Part shown: piece by piece, positions 1-6,611 of the stretch
How positions within the stretch are numbered: position 1 is the stretch's first letter
Layout: every line of letters begins with the position of its first letter
DNA from: JAKEHA01 sp035687255
Lineage (GTDB): Bacteria; Krumholzibacteriota; Krumholzibacteriia; WVZY01; JAKEHA01
Length of the DNA: 8,163 bases
Direction: 5' to 3'
Assembly: GCA_035687255.1 (NCBI GenBank)
Contig: DASRYI010000402.1
Span: 1 to 8,163, forward strand
Translations under genes and position numbers: made by a program
The notes under the pieces: generated by a model
The model's database searches: none
What the model saw: only the letters and a program-made list of their open reading frames with translations
Told to the model about the DNA's origin: nothing

Positions 1-2772
1 CAGGGCATCGCGGTCGATGCGTTCGTTCAGGTCGCTGAACAGGCCGAACGCCTCCCGCTTGTACTCCACCAGGGGATCCTTCTGGGCATACGCGCGCAGG
101 TGGATGCCCTCCTTGAGCGAATCCAGTTCGTGCAGGTGGTCCATCCACTTCTCGTCGATCACCTGCAGCAGGATGAACTTCTCAAACTCCGGCACCATTT
201 CCGGATTGTTGAATTCCCGGCTCAGGAAGTCTTCGCGCATGCGCAGGGCCTCGTGCGCGCGCTGTTGCACGTGCTCGCGCAGTGCTTCGTGCCCCTGAAG
301 GTCATCGGGCAGCGCGAACGAATACAGAAACGTCGATTCCAGCTGGGCCACGAACTCCGACCGCCGCTGGTTTTCCGGCAGTTCGGAGGGATCGATGAAG
401 CGCTCGATGGCACCGTCAACGTGGTCGTCGATGATGGTTTCGATGATGGCGCGCAGCTCGGCGGCCTCGATGATTTCGTTGCGCCGGCCGTAGATGACCT
501 CGCGCTGGCGGTTCATCACGTCGTCATAGTCGATCAGGCGTTTGCGGATTTCAAAGTTGTGCGCCTCGACCCGTTTCTGCGAACGCGCGATGCTCTTGGT
601 CACCAGCGAGTGCGTGATGACCTCGCCCTCCTTGACGCCCAGGCGGTCCATCACGCCCGCGATGCGGTCGGACCGGAACAGGCGCATGAGATCGTCTTCC
701 AGCGAGACAAAGAACACCGACGCACCCGGATCCCCCTGACGGCCGGCGCGGCCGCGCAACTGCCGGTCGATGCGCCGCGACTCGTGGCGTTCGGTGCCGA
801 TGATATGCAGGCCGCACGGCACGTCTTCCTCGCACTCCCGCGTGTTTACGGCTTTTCCATCTTTGGTCGGCCACTCGGTGCGGCCGGTGCCGATGCCGCA
901 CTCCGCGCATTTCATCACGGACGGCTCCAGCTTGATGTCCGTGCCGCGCCCCGCCATGTTGGTGGCGATGGTCACCGCGCCCGCGCGACCCGCGCGCGCC
1001 ACGATCTCCGCTTCCTGCTGGTGGAACTTCGCGTTCAGCACGTTGTGCGCAATGCCCCGCCGCTTGAGCAGGCGGGAGAGTGTCTCCGACACCTCCACAC
1101 TGATGGTTCCCACCAGCACTGGCAGGCGCATCTCGTGCAGGCGCACGACTTCGTCGATGATGGCGTTGTACTTCTCGCGCTTGGTGCGGTACACGAGGTC
1201 GTCAAAATCCGGGCGGCGCACCGGCTCGTTGGTCGGAATCACCTGCACGTCGAGTTTGTATATCTTGTGGAACTCTTCCGCCTCGGTTTCCGCCGTGCCC
1301 GTCATGCCCGCCAGCTTGTCGTACATGCGGAAGTAGTTCTGCAGCGTGATGGTGGCCAGCGTCTGCGTCTCGCCCTCGATGCGTACGCCCTCCTTGGCTT
1401 CCAGCGCCTGGTGCAACCCGTCGGAGAAGCGCCGGCCCGGCATGAGGCGTCCCGTGAACTCGTCCACGATGATCACGCGGTCATCCTGCACCACGTACTC
1501 GTTGTCCTTTTCGAACAGCGTGTAGGCGCGCAGCAGCTGGCTGAAGTTGTGGATGGACTCGGAGCGCTCGGCGTAACGACGGTATGCCTGGTCCTTGGCC
1601 TCGATGCGTTTCTGCGGGTCGAGCGTCTCGTCCCTGTCGATGGCGTGGATCTCCTCGCTCAGATCCGGCAGGACGAACTGCTCGCGATCCTCCGCGGAAA
1701 GCGCGTCGCGTCCCTTGTCGGTCAGATTGAGCGTGTTGGCCTTCTCGTCGACGGCGAAATACAGCTCCTCGTCGAGATCGGTGAGCAGCTTGTCACGCAT
1801 CAACTCGACTTCGACGTGCTGGATCAGCTTCTCGGTGCCCGGCTCGGCCATCAGCTTCATGAAGCGGTTGTTCTTGGGAGCGCCGCGCTTCACCTTGAGC
1901 AGGGCGCGTCCCGCCTCGTCTTCCTTCTCGCCGTCGTTGAGGTTCTTCTCGGCGCTCGCCACCAGTTCGTTGACCAGCCGCATCTGCAGGTTGACCAGGC
2001 GCTCGACCTTGGGTTTGAGACGCGCGAACAGATCCGACGACGTGCTGTGCGACACCGGCCCCGAAATAATCAGCGGCGTGCGCGCCTCGTCGACGAGTAC
2101 GCTGTCCACCTCGTCCACGATGGCGTACACATGCCCGCGCTGCACCCGGTCTTCCAGGCGCGTCTTCATGTTGTCGCGCAGATAGTCGAAGCCGAATTCG
2201 TTGTTGGTGCCGTAGGTGACGTCGCATTCGTACGCGTGCTTGCGGACCTCGTTGGGCTGATCGGCCTGAATGCACCCCACGGTGACACCCAGCGTCTCCA
2301 GCAGGCGGCCCATCCATTCGGAGTCGCGGCGGGCCAGGTAGTCGTTCACGGTGACCAGGTGCACACCCCGGCCGGAAAGCGCATTCAGATAGAGCGGCAT
2401 GGTCGCCACCAGCGTCTTGCCCTCGCCGGTCGCCATTTCTGCGATCTTGCCCTCGTGCAGCACGATGCCGCCCACAACCTGCACGTCGTACGGAACCATC
2501 TCCCACGTGATGGGGATGCCGCACACGTCCCAGGTGGTGCCCACCAGCGATTTACACGCCGCTTTCACCAGCGCGAAGGCCTCGGGCAGGATCTCATCCA
2601 GCGTCTGCCCCTCGGTCAGCCGTTTGCGAAATTCGTCCGACTTCGCCCGGAACTGCTCGGGTGTGAACCCCTCAAAGGAGGCCGCGTGCCGATTGACCTC
2701 GACCAGGATGGGCGAATGGCGCGTAAAGTCGCGCTGTGATTTGGGTTTGAAGATCTTTTGAAGAAGTTTCAT
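1..2772 (-). CDS. secA: SecA, preprotein translocase ATPase (3' end cut off by window)
   Basis: SecA is the ATP-driven motor that pushes unfolded preproteins through SecYEG at the inner face of the cytoplasmic membrane. The reading frame runs from ATG at 2772 to the window edge without a stop: 924 residues. Visible in order: Walker A region MATGEGKT (113-120), DEVD box (220-223), an enlarged preprotein-binding region (about 300-410), IVDEFTGR (436-442 area), KLAGMTGTAETE (486-496 area), NMAGRGTDIKL (605-615), motif VI QLRGRAGRQGD (671-681), and the helical scaffold sequence IDEKWMDHLHELDSLKEG followed by AYAQKDPLVEYKREAF near the edge. Only the C-terminal linker and any zinc-binding tail are missing. 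Odd feature: four cysteines (C622, C625, C647, C653) in an insert just before GLHIIGTERHESRR. Start: GGAAGG lies 11 nt upstream and the N-terminus MKLLQKIF fits SecA. The gene is last in the visible block, 102 nt after the propeller gene. Identification is near certain. Confidence 0.98.
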   Translation of the reverse strand, partial: MKLLQKIFKPKSQRDFTRHSPILVEVNRHAASFEGFTPEQFRAKSDEFRKRLTEGQTLDEILPEAFALVKAACKSLVGTTWDVCGIPITWEMVPYDVQVVGGIVLHEGKIAEMATGEGKTLVATMPLYLNALSGRGVHLVTVNDYLARRDSEWMGRLLETLGVTVGCIQADQPNEVRKHAYECDVTYGTNNEFGFDYLRDNMKTRLEDRVQRGHVYAIVDEVDSVLVDEARTPLIISGPVSHSTSSDLFARLKPKVERLVNLQMRLVNELVASAEKNLNDGEKEDEAGRALLKVKRGAPKNNRFMKLMAEPGTEKLIQHVEVELMRDKLLTDLDEELYFAVDEKANTLNLTDKGRDALSAEDREQFVLPDLSEEIHAIDRDETLDPQKRIEAKDQAYRRYAERSESIHNFSQLLRAYTLFEKDNEYVVQDDRVIIVDEFTGRLMPGRRFSDGLHQALEAKEGVRIEGETQTLATITLQNYFRMYDKLAGMTGTAETEAEEFHKIYKLDVQVIPTNEPVRRPDFDDLVYRTKREKYNAIIDEVVRLHEMRLPVLVGTISVEVSETLSRLLKRRGIAHNVLNAKFHQQEAEIVARAGRAGAVTIATNMAGRGTDIKLEPSVMKCAECGIGTGRTEWPTKDGKAVNTRECEEDVPCGLHIIGTERHESRRIDRQLRGRAGRQGDPGASVFFVSLEDDLMRLFRSDRIAGVMDRLGVKEGEVITHSLVTKSIARSQKRVEAHNFEIRKRLIDYDDVMNRQREVIYGRRNEIIEAAELRAIIETIIDDHVDGAIERFIDPSELPENQRRSEFVAQLESTFLYSFALPDDLQGHEALREHVQQRAHEALRMREDFLSREFNNPEMVPEFEKFILLQVIDEKWMDHLHELDSLKEGIHLRAYAQKDPLVEYKREAFGLFSDLNERIDRDAL

Positions 2773-2783
2773 GAACTGGTGTG

Positions 2784-2789
2784 CCTTCC
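2784..2789 (-). promoter_or_regulatory. Probable ribosome binding site of secA
   Basis: GGAAGG on the minus strand, 11 nt before the ATG at 2772. The spacing is slightly long, but it is the only purine-rich Shine-Dalgarno-like run near this start. Confidence 0.45.
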
Positions 2790-2803
2790 CGTGAAACCTA
2801 TGC

Positions 2804-2832
2804 AAGGTAGCAAACCGGCGCCAATGGTGCAA
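2804..2832 (-). promoter_or_regulatory. Candidate sigma-70-type promoter for secA
   Basis: On the minus strand, TTGCAC (2827-2832) and TACCTT (2804-2809) are separated by exactly 17 nt in the 102-nt gap before secA. Each hexamer matches the sigma-70 consensus at three positions, including TTG and the TA...T frame. A transcript would start about 25 nt upstream of the secA ATG, leaving room for the GGAAGG ribosome site at 2784-2789. The match is weak and the organism's promoter rules are unknown, so this is a candidate only. Confidence 0.35.
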
Positions 2833-2874
2833 GATGCCGTCCCGCAGCGGGTTTCGCGCGTGGGAGGGGCCGAA

Positions 2875-4785
2875 TCAGGATTCCGGAGAGTCCAGGCAGA
2901 AGAAGCGGCCGGCGTTGTTGCCGAAGAATACACGCCCATCCACCACCAGCGGCGAGGAGAAGATGGCCTTACCGGTGTCATAGCGGTCGATCAGCGCGCC
3001 GTCATCCGCGTTCAGACAGTAGACGGAGCCGTCATACGAGGTCACGAGCACGCGCCCGTCGCCCACGAACGGGCGTGAGAGAATCACGCCGTCGGTGTCA
3101 AAGCGCCACACCACGTCCCCTTTGCGCGCGTCTATACAATAGATGCGCCGGTCGCCGGCGCCGGCGTAAACCCGACCGTCGTCGATCACCAGCCCGGAGT
3201 TGACGGCGCCACCCGCGTGGTACTTCCAGCGCTGGGTGCCCTTTCCCAGATCGACGGCGACCACGTCGCCGCGCGGTGACCCGATGACCACCAGGTCGCC
3301 GTCGCTCGCGGGTGACGACACCACCGGCCCACCCAGTGACAGCTCCCACAGGCGTTTGCCCGTGTCCTCGGCCAGCGCGTACAGGTGCCCGTCGCTCGAC
3401 GGCACCAGAAACGACTCGCCGGCGTAGGCAATGGCGCCGCGCACCGCCCCCCGCGCCGAGAATTTCCACAGCATACGCCCGCTGTCATACGACAGTGCAT
3501 ACACGCGGCCGTTCATCGTCCCCACCACCACGCGCTCCGCGCTCACCGCCGGCGTGCTGACCACCTTGTCTCCCAGCGCGCGCTTCCACTGCAGCGATCC
3601 GTTGCCGGCCCGCAGCCGCACGACATTTCCGGCGTAGTCGGCCGCGACCACATTCGCGCCCCGCACCACCGGCGACGCACCCACACCCGCACGCGCCGCG
3701 TAGGCCCACTGCCGTTTACCGCTGGCCCGCTCCACCGAATACACCTTCCCGTCGCGGGCGCCGAAGATCACGGCATCACCGGCGAGCGCCGGCGACGACG
3801 TGACCGCATCGCGCAGCGACTGCTGCCATGCCACCTCGAAGCCGCGCTTGTCGGGAGCCGCGGCTTTCTCCTGCTCCACCACCACGTCCTCCATCACCCG
3901 TTTCTGCGGCGGAGGCGGCGTCGGCGTTTCTTTGAGCGCGGTCTGCTCCGAGACCTGCGCATCTTCCTGCACGCGTGCATTCCAGTAGCGACTGCCCGAG
4001 ACCGCGGTTGCCACCACCACGAAGGCCGCCATCGCTCCCGTCACCCAGCGCATGCCTCCGGCGCGTGCGGCGCGCTCCGCGTGCGTGGTGTGCGCGGGCA
4101 CCGCGTCGGTCGCGGTTGCGCCGTCCACGGTGACCAGCATGACCGTGTGCTGCAGACGATCCACGGTGTGCCGCTCGGCCTCACGCCCGTGAAGTTGATC
4201 CGTCGCTTCCGCCGCCAGCGCCATGTCCTCCATGCTGCCGCCCAGCAGCACTTCGCGCGGTCGCGGTTCACTTCCATTGGTCACGCGGTACAACGCCAGG
4301 GTTTCGGGAAGCGCCTGCGCAAAGAGGTCGTGCTGGGCCCGTGACGTCTCGATGGCGAGTTCCTCCACCCCCTCGAGGTCCGGCGTCGCCAGCGGCACAA
4401 AGGAGCCGCGCGATCGAACCCGCGCCGGCGCACTGCGCGCGCACAGGATGTAAAGACACTCGGGTTCGCGCAGGACGATGAAAAGTCCCAGCTCCTCGAA
4501 ATCGTCCACGCGGGTATCGACACCACACGCCATGGCGTTGAACGACTTCACGCGGTCACGCAGGAACGTGACCGCGCCCACCACCGGCTCGGTCGCCAGG
4601 TACTGCGCCACCGTATCGCGCAGGCACGCCAGCAGGAACGAGTGTCGGGCCTGGCCGGCACGGGCGGACGCGTCCTGCATCAGCACGTGGAGACCGCGCG
4701 CGCGACTGGAGCGCTCGGAATAGATCAGATCGCGGGACTCATCCGTGCCGGCGGACACGGGAACAAATGCGAGATAGCGGCTCAT
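2875..4785 (-). CDS. Single-pass membrane protein: degenerate PP2C-like cytosolic domain plus PQQ-type eight-repeat beta-propeller
   Basis: The protein has 636 residues in four parts. Residues 1-230 are cytosolic and of uncertain fold. The order GLHVLMQDAS (31-40), GLFIVLREPECLYILCARSAPARV (100-123) and QHTVMLVTVDG (212-222) resembles the beta-strand order of PP2C/PPM phosphatases, but the metal-binding Asp motifs (DGMGG, DNxT) are absent, so it would be catalytically dead. Residues about 247-263 form one membrane helix; the basic stretch just before it places the N-terminus in the cytosol. A Pro-rich linker (TPTPPPPQKR, 287-296) follows. Residues 320-636 are eight PQQ/BamB-like propeller repeats, each starting with Trp in seven of eight cases and spaced exactly 40 residues. 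The propeller would lie outside the cytoplasmic membrane. A ribosome site is not evident before the ATG. The neighbours are J-TPR protein upstream and secA downstream. A BamB-like scaffold or a ligand sensor are both possible; the function is unknown. Confidence 0.9.
   Translation of the reverse strand: MSRYLAFVPVSAGTDESRDLIYSERSSRARGLHVLMQDASARAGQARHSFLLACLRDTVAQYLATEPVVGAVTFLRDRVKSFNAMACGVDTRVDDFEELGLFIVLREPECLYILCARSAPARVRSRGSFVPLATPDLEGVEELAIETSRAQHDLFAQALPETLALYRVTNGSEPRPREVLLGGSMEDMALAAEATDQLHGREAERHTVDRLQHTVMLVTVDGATATDAVPAHTTHAERAARAGGMRWVTGAMAAFVVVATAVSGSRYWNARVQEDAQVSEQTALKETPTPPPPQKRVMEDVVVEQEKAAAPDKRGFEVAWQQSLRDAVTSSPALAGDAVIFGARDGKVYSVERASGKRQWAYAARAGVGASPVVRGANVVAADYAGNVVRLRAGNGSLQWKRALGDKVVSTPAVSAERVVVGTMNGRVYALSYDSGRMLWKFSARGAVRGAIAYAGESFLVPSSDGHLYALAEDTGKRLWELSLGGPVVSSPASDGDLVVIGSPRGDVVAVDLGKGTQRWKYHAGGAVNSGLVIDDGRVYAGAGDRRIYCIDARKGDVVWRFDTDGVILSRPFVGDGRVLVTSYDGSVYCLNADDGALIDRYDTGKAIFSSPLVVDGRVFFGNNAGRFFCLDSPES
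2878..3828 (-). repeat. Eight tandem 40-codon propeller repeats (protein level)
   Basis: Tryptophan recurs at residues 320, 360, 400, 440, 480, 520 and 560, and Asp takes its place at 600. Within each unit an (S/T)P or equivalent falls at about +11/+12 and a DG-x-(V/I/L)-Y type turn at about +25 to +29. There are no gaps between units; the last is 37 residues and ends the protein. The repeats are diverged at the DNA level, so this is a protein-fold repeat and not a recent DNA duplication. Confidence 0.9.
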
Positions 4786-4799
4786 GGCAATCGCCCGAG

Positions 4800-4834
4800 C
4801 CTAGAGGTGGGGCTTTCAGGGTGTCAATTTTTTT
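4800..4834 (-). promoter_or_regulatory. Candidate promoter with A-tract upstream of the propeller gene
   Basis: On the minus strand a run of seven A (4828-4834) sits directly before a perfect TTGACA (4822-4827). After 16 nt comes a weak -10-like TCTAGG (4800-4805, three of six matches). The A-tract could act as an UP element. Transcription starting about 7 nt past the -10 would leave a leader of only about 8 nt before the ATG at 4785, in line with the missing ribosome site. The -35 is strong and the -10 is poor, so confidence is moderate to low. Confidence 0.35.
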
Positions 4835-4852
4835 GTCAGATGCGGATGGGCG

Positions 4853-5635
4853 TCAGCCGCGCTGCCTGGAGCGGGCCTGCGCCGCGCGTCGCGCCTTCTC
4901 GGCGCTGCGCGAGGGGCGTTCGATCGCCTTGGGACGCCGGAACAGACCGAAGAACCCGCCACCACTGCTCTCGCGCGGCTTCACGCTGTTGTTGGTCCCG
5001 CCGCGGGTGTTCTTTCCATTCTTCTGGTAGCGCAGCGCCACCGGATGATCCGGATCCCACTTCAACGCCTCTTCGAAGGATTCCATGGCGGTGCTCGTAA
5101 GTCCCGCCTGCAGGTAAACGAAGCCCAGGTTGGCGTGGTAGTCGGCGTTGTAGAACTCCATTTCGAGCGCCTTCTTGCACTCGTCGCGCGCTTCGTGCAG
5201 CTGCGTCTTGAGCACGCCCAGCACGAAACCGTACCAGCTGTGGTAGGCGGGATTCGAGTCGTCGTACTTGATGGCCGCCTTCAGCAGCACGGCCGCCTTG
5301 TCATAGCGGCTCTGCCGCATCGCGGCGCGCGCTTGCTCGTACGACAGATGCGCCGAGCGTTTGTCGGCTTCCCGGCGCTCCGACACCGATCCGCCGCCGC
5401 TGCGCTTCTTGAGCTTCTCGTCGAACTCGCGCCGCTGCACGGGATCGCTCAGCACACCGAACGCCTCGTTGATGAGCTTGAAGTCCACACCGGCCTTGCC
5501 GGTGCTTTCGCCCGCGATGTCAGGGTGATAGATCTTCGCCAGCTTGAAATACGCCTTCTTGATGGCGTCGCTGTCGGCGGTCGGCCACACCCCCAGCACG
5601 TCGTAGTAGTCGATGAACTTGGTGCCCTGCTCCAT
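4853..5635 (-). CDS. J-domain protein with C-terminal TPR repeats (class C DnaJ-like cochaperone)
   Basis: The protein has 260 residues. An N-terminal J domain (about 8-73) carries YYDVLGV, the KKAYFKLAKIYHPD helix II with the HPD motif (37-39) that stimulates DnaK ATPase, and INEAFGVLSDPVQRREFD. There is no Gly/Phe region and no zinc-finger region, so it is not a canonical DnaJ. Residues about 96-196 hold three TPR-like helix pairs (for example YHANLGFVYLQAGLTSTAMESF). The tail is basic and contains GGGFFGLFRRPK, a possible amphipathic membrane-contact segment. Start choice: ATG at 5635 has GGAGGA 5 nt upstream. An in-frame upstream start at 5692 would overlap the TPR gene and adds a non-conserved basic leader, so I rejected it. 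It lies 25 nt after the TPR gene and is probably cotranscribed. Expected role: recruiting an Hsp70 to a TPR-bound client or complex; the client is unknown. Confidence 0.93.
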   Translation of the reverse strand: MEQGTKFIDYYDVLGVWPTADSDAIKKAYFKLAKIYHPDIAGESTGKAGVDFKLINEAFGVLSDPVQRREFDEKLKKRSGGGSVSERREADKRSAHLSYEQARAAMRQSRYDKAAVLLKAAIKYDDSNPAYHSWYGFVLGVLKTQLHEARDECKKALEMEFYNADYHANLGFVYLQAGLTSTAMESFEEALKWDPDHPVALRYQKNGKNTRGGTNNSVKPRESSGGGFFGLFRRPKAIERPSRSAEKARRAAQARSRQRG

Positions 5636-5640
5636 GGTCT

Positions 5641-5646
5641 TCCTCC
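5641..5646 (-). promoter_or_regulatory. Strong ribosome binding site deciding the J-TPR start
   Basis: GGAGGA on the minus strand, 5 nt before the ATG at 5635. It is the best Shine-Dalgarno match in the window and fixes the start at the residue sequence MEQGTKF rather than at the longer in-frame option. Confidence 0.8.
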
Positions 5647-5660
5647 GCGACCGCGCGCGC

Positions 5661-6605
5661 CTATCGCTCCGGCTTTCCGCCGGCCACGACACGGAGTTCG
5701 TGCAGCAGATTGTTCGCGAGCTGGTTGTCGGGCTGGACCTTCAGCACCTGGTCGAGCTGCGCCTGGGCCTCGTCGTAGCGCGAGTTCTCATAATAAAGCA
5801 GCGCCAGATTGAGACGGGCTTTGGAGTAGTACGGGTTCACCTTGAGCGCGATCTCGAACTCGTGCACGGCGTCGTCCACCATGCCGTTGTTCCCGTAGGC
5901 GATTCCCAGGAAGTTGTGCAGGTCGGGATAGTCGGGTTTGAGCGCGATCGCCTTCTTGAGTTCGCGGATTGCCTCTTCCGTGTTGCCCTCCTGAATGGCC
6001 TCGATCGCCAGCTCCTTGCTGATCTGCGCCGAGCTGGGGCGCTCTTCGATCAGTTCCGAATACAGCCGTACGATTTCGTCGTCGCTGCCGGCGCGCAACG
6101 CCAGCACCAGCGCGTCCAGGTTTTCACGGAAGAAGTTGGGACAACATGACCGGGCGTCCAGCGCTTCGCGCACCGCCACCTCGCGGTTCCCCATCTGATG
6201 ACAGATCATGGACACGTAGATGCGGGACCGGAAAAACTTATTGTTGATCTCGAGCGAGTTGCGGAAACAACGGGCGGCGTCCTCGAGACGGCGCGCGCTG
6301 GCGTACAACACACCGAGCTTGTAGTGCAGGTCGGCGAACATCGGTTTGATACGCACCGCCGTCTCCATCTCACGCACGGCGGCGTCGATGTCGCCCTCGC
6401 CGGCAAACTGCTGCGAGAGGGCCACGTGGGCCTCGCAAGTGTACAGATCGAGCGTGGGCTGGTCGACTTCACCGGAGGTCACCCCGCGCGACCGCAATTC
6501 CTGGAACTTGGACAGCGCACGCTGGTACTCACCCGAGTTGAACAGGTTCAACGCGCGCGCAAATTCGCTCCTGGGAATGAATGTAAACAGGCGTTTGAGA
6601 AACAT
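5661..6605 (-). CDS. TPR-repeat protein of unknown partner
   Basis: The protein has 314 residues, almost all TPR helix pairs. Units are visible at about 14-45, 53-87, 91-121, 125-155, 193-224, 227-258 and 261-292, with signatures such as LHYKLGVLYASARRLEDAARCF and LHNFLGIAYGNNGMVDDAVHEF. The 156-192 stretch is less regular and may separate two TPR blocks. It has no signal peptide. It starts MFLKRLFTFIP, short, basic and hydrophobic, which may be a peripheral membrane-contact helix. There is an unusual CC pair at 154-155. The layout, with a C-terminal block after a break, looks like LapB/YciM-like or general scaffold TPR proteins, but no rubredoxin-type metal motif is present, so I do not call it LapB. 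The start follows the lipid kinase stop by 6 nt, and its ribosome site AGGGG lies inside the last codons of that gene, which indicates translational coupling. Confidence 0.9.
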   Translation of the reverse strand: MFLKRLFTFIPRSEFARALNLFNSGEYQRALSKFQELRSRGVTSGEVDQPTLDLYTCEAHVALSQQFAGEGDIDAAVREMETAVRIKPMFADLHYKLGVLYASARRLEDAARCFRNSLEINNKFFRSRIYVSMICHQMGNREVAVREALDARSCCPNFFRENLDALVLALRAGSDDEIVRLYSELIEERPSSAQISKELAIEAIQEGNTEEAIRELKKAIALKPDYPDLHNFLGIAYGNNGMVDDAVHEFEIALKVNPYYSKARLNLALLYYENSRYDEAQAQLDQVLKVQPDNQLANNLLHELRVVAGGKPER

Positions 6606-6611
6606 GTCGTC

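Noticed and set aside
100..2739. An 879-codon open frame on the plus strand.
   Set aside because: It is codon-for-codon antisense to secA. The protein has no family features and is rich in His, Val and Leu, as expected from the reverse complement of GC-rich codons. secA explains the region fully.
2841..2851. Short inverted repeat CCCGCAGCGGG as a terminator after the propeller gene.
   Set aside because: The stem is only 4-5 bp with no T-run on the minus strand; it is also inside the likely secA upstream region.
3385..4344. A 319-codon plus-strand open frame opposite the propeller gene.
   Set aside because: It is Arg/His-rich low-quality protein sequence, antisense to a gene with clear repeat structure; a GC-rich shadow frame.
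4828..4834. T7 run as an intrinsic terminator.
   Set aside because: The T-run is on the plus strand, where no gene is present, and no GC-rich hairpin precedes it. On the coding strand it is an A-tract and fits an upstream promoter element better.
5636..5692. Longer N-terminus for the J-TPR protein (start at 5692).
   Set aside because: It would overlap the TPR gene by 32 nt, adds a basic non-conserved leader, and ignores the strong GGAGGA before the ATG at 5635.
5045..5812. A 255-codon plus-strand open frame.
   Set aside because: It is antisense to the J-TPR gene and the end of the TPR gene, both supported by domain motifs and ribosome sites.
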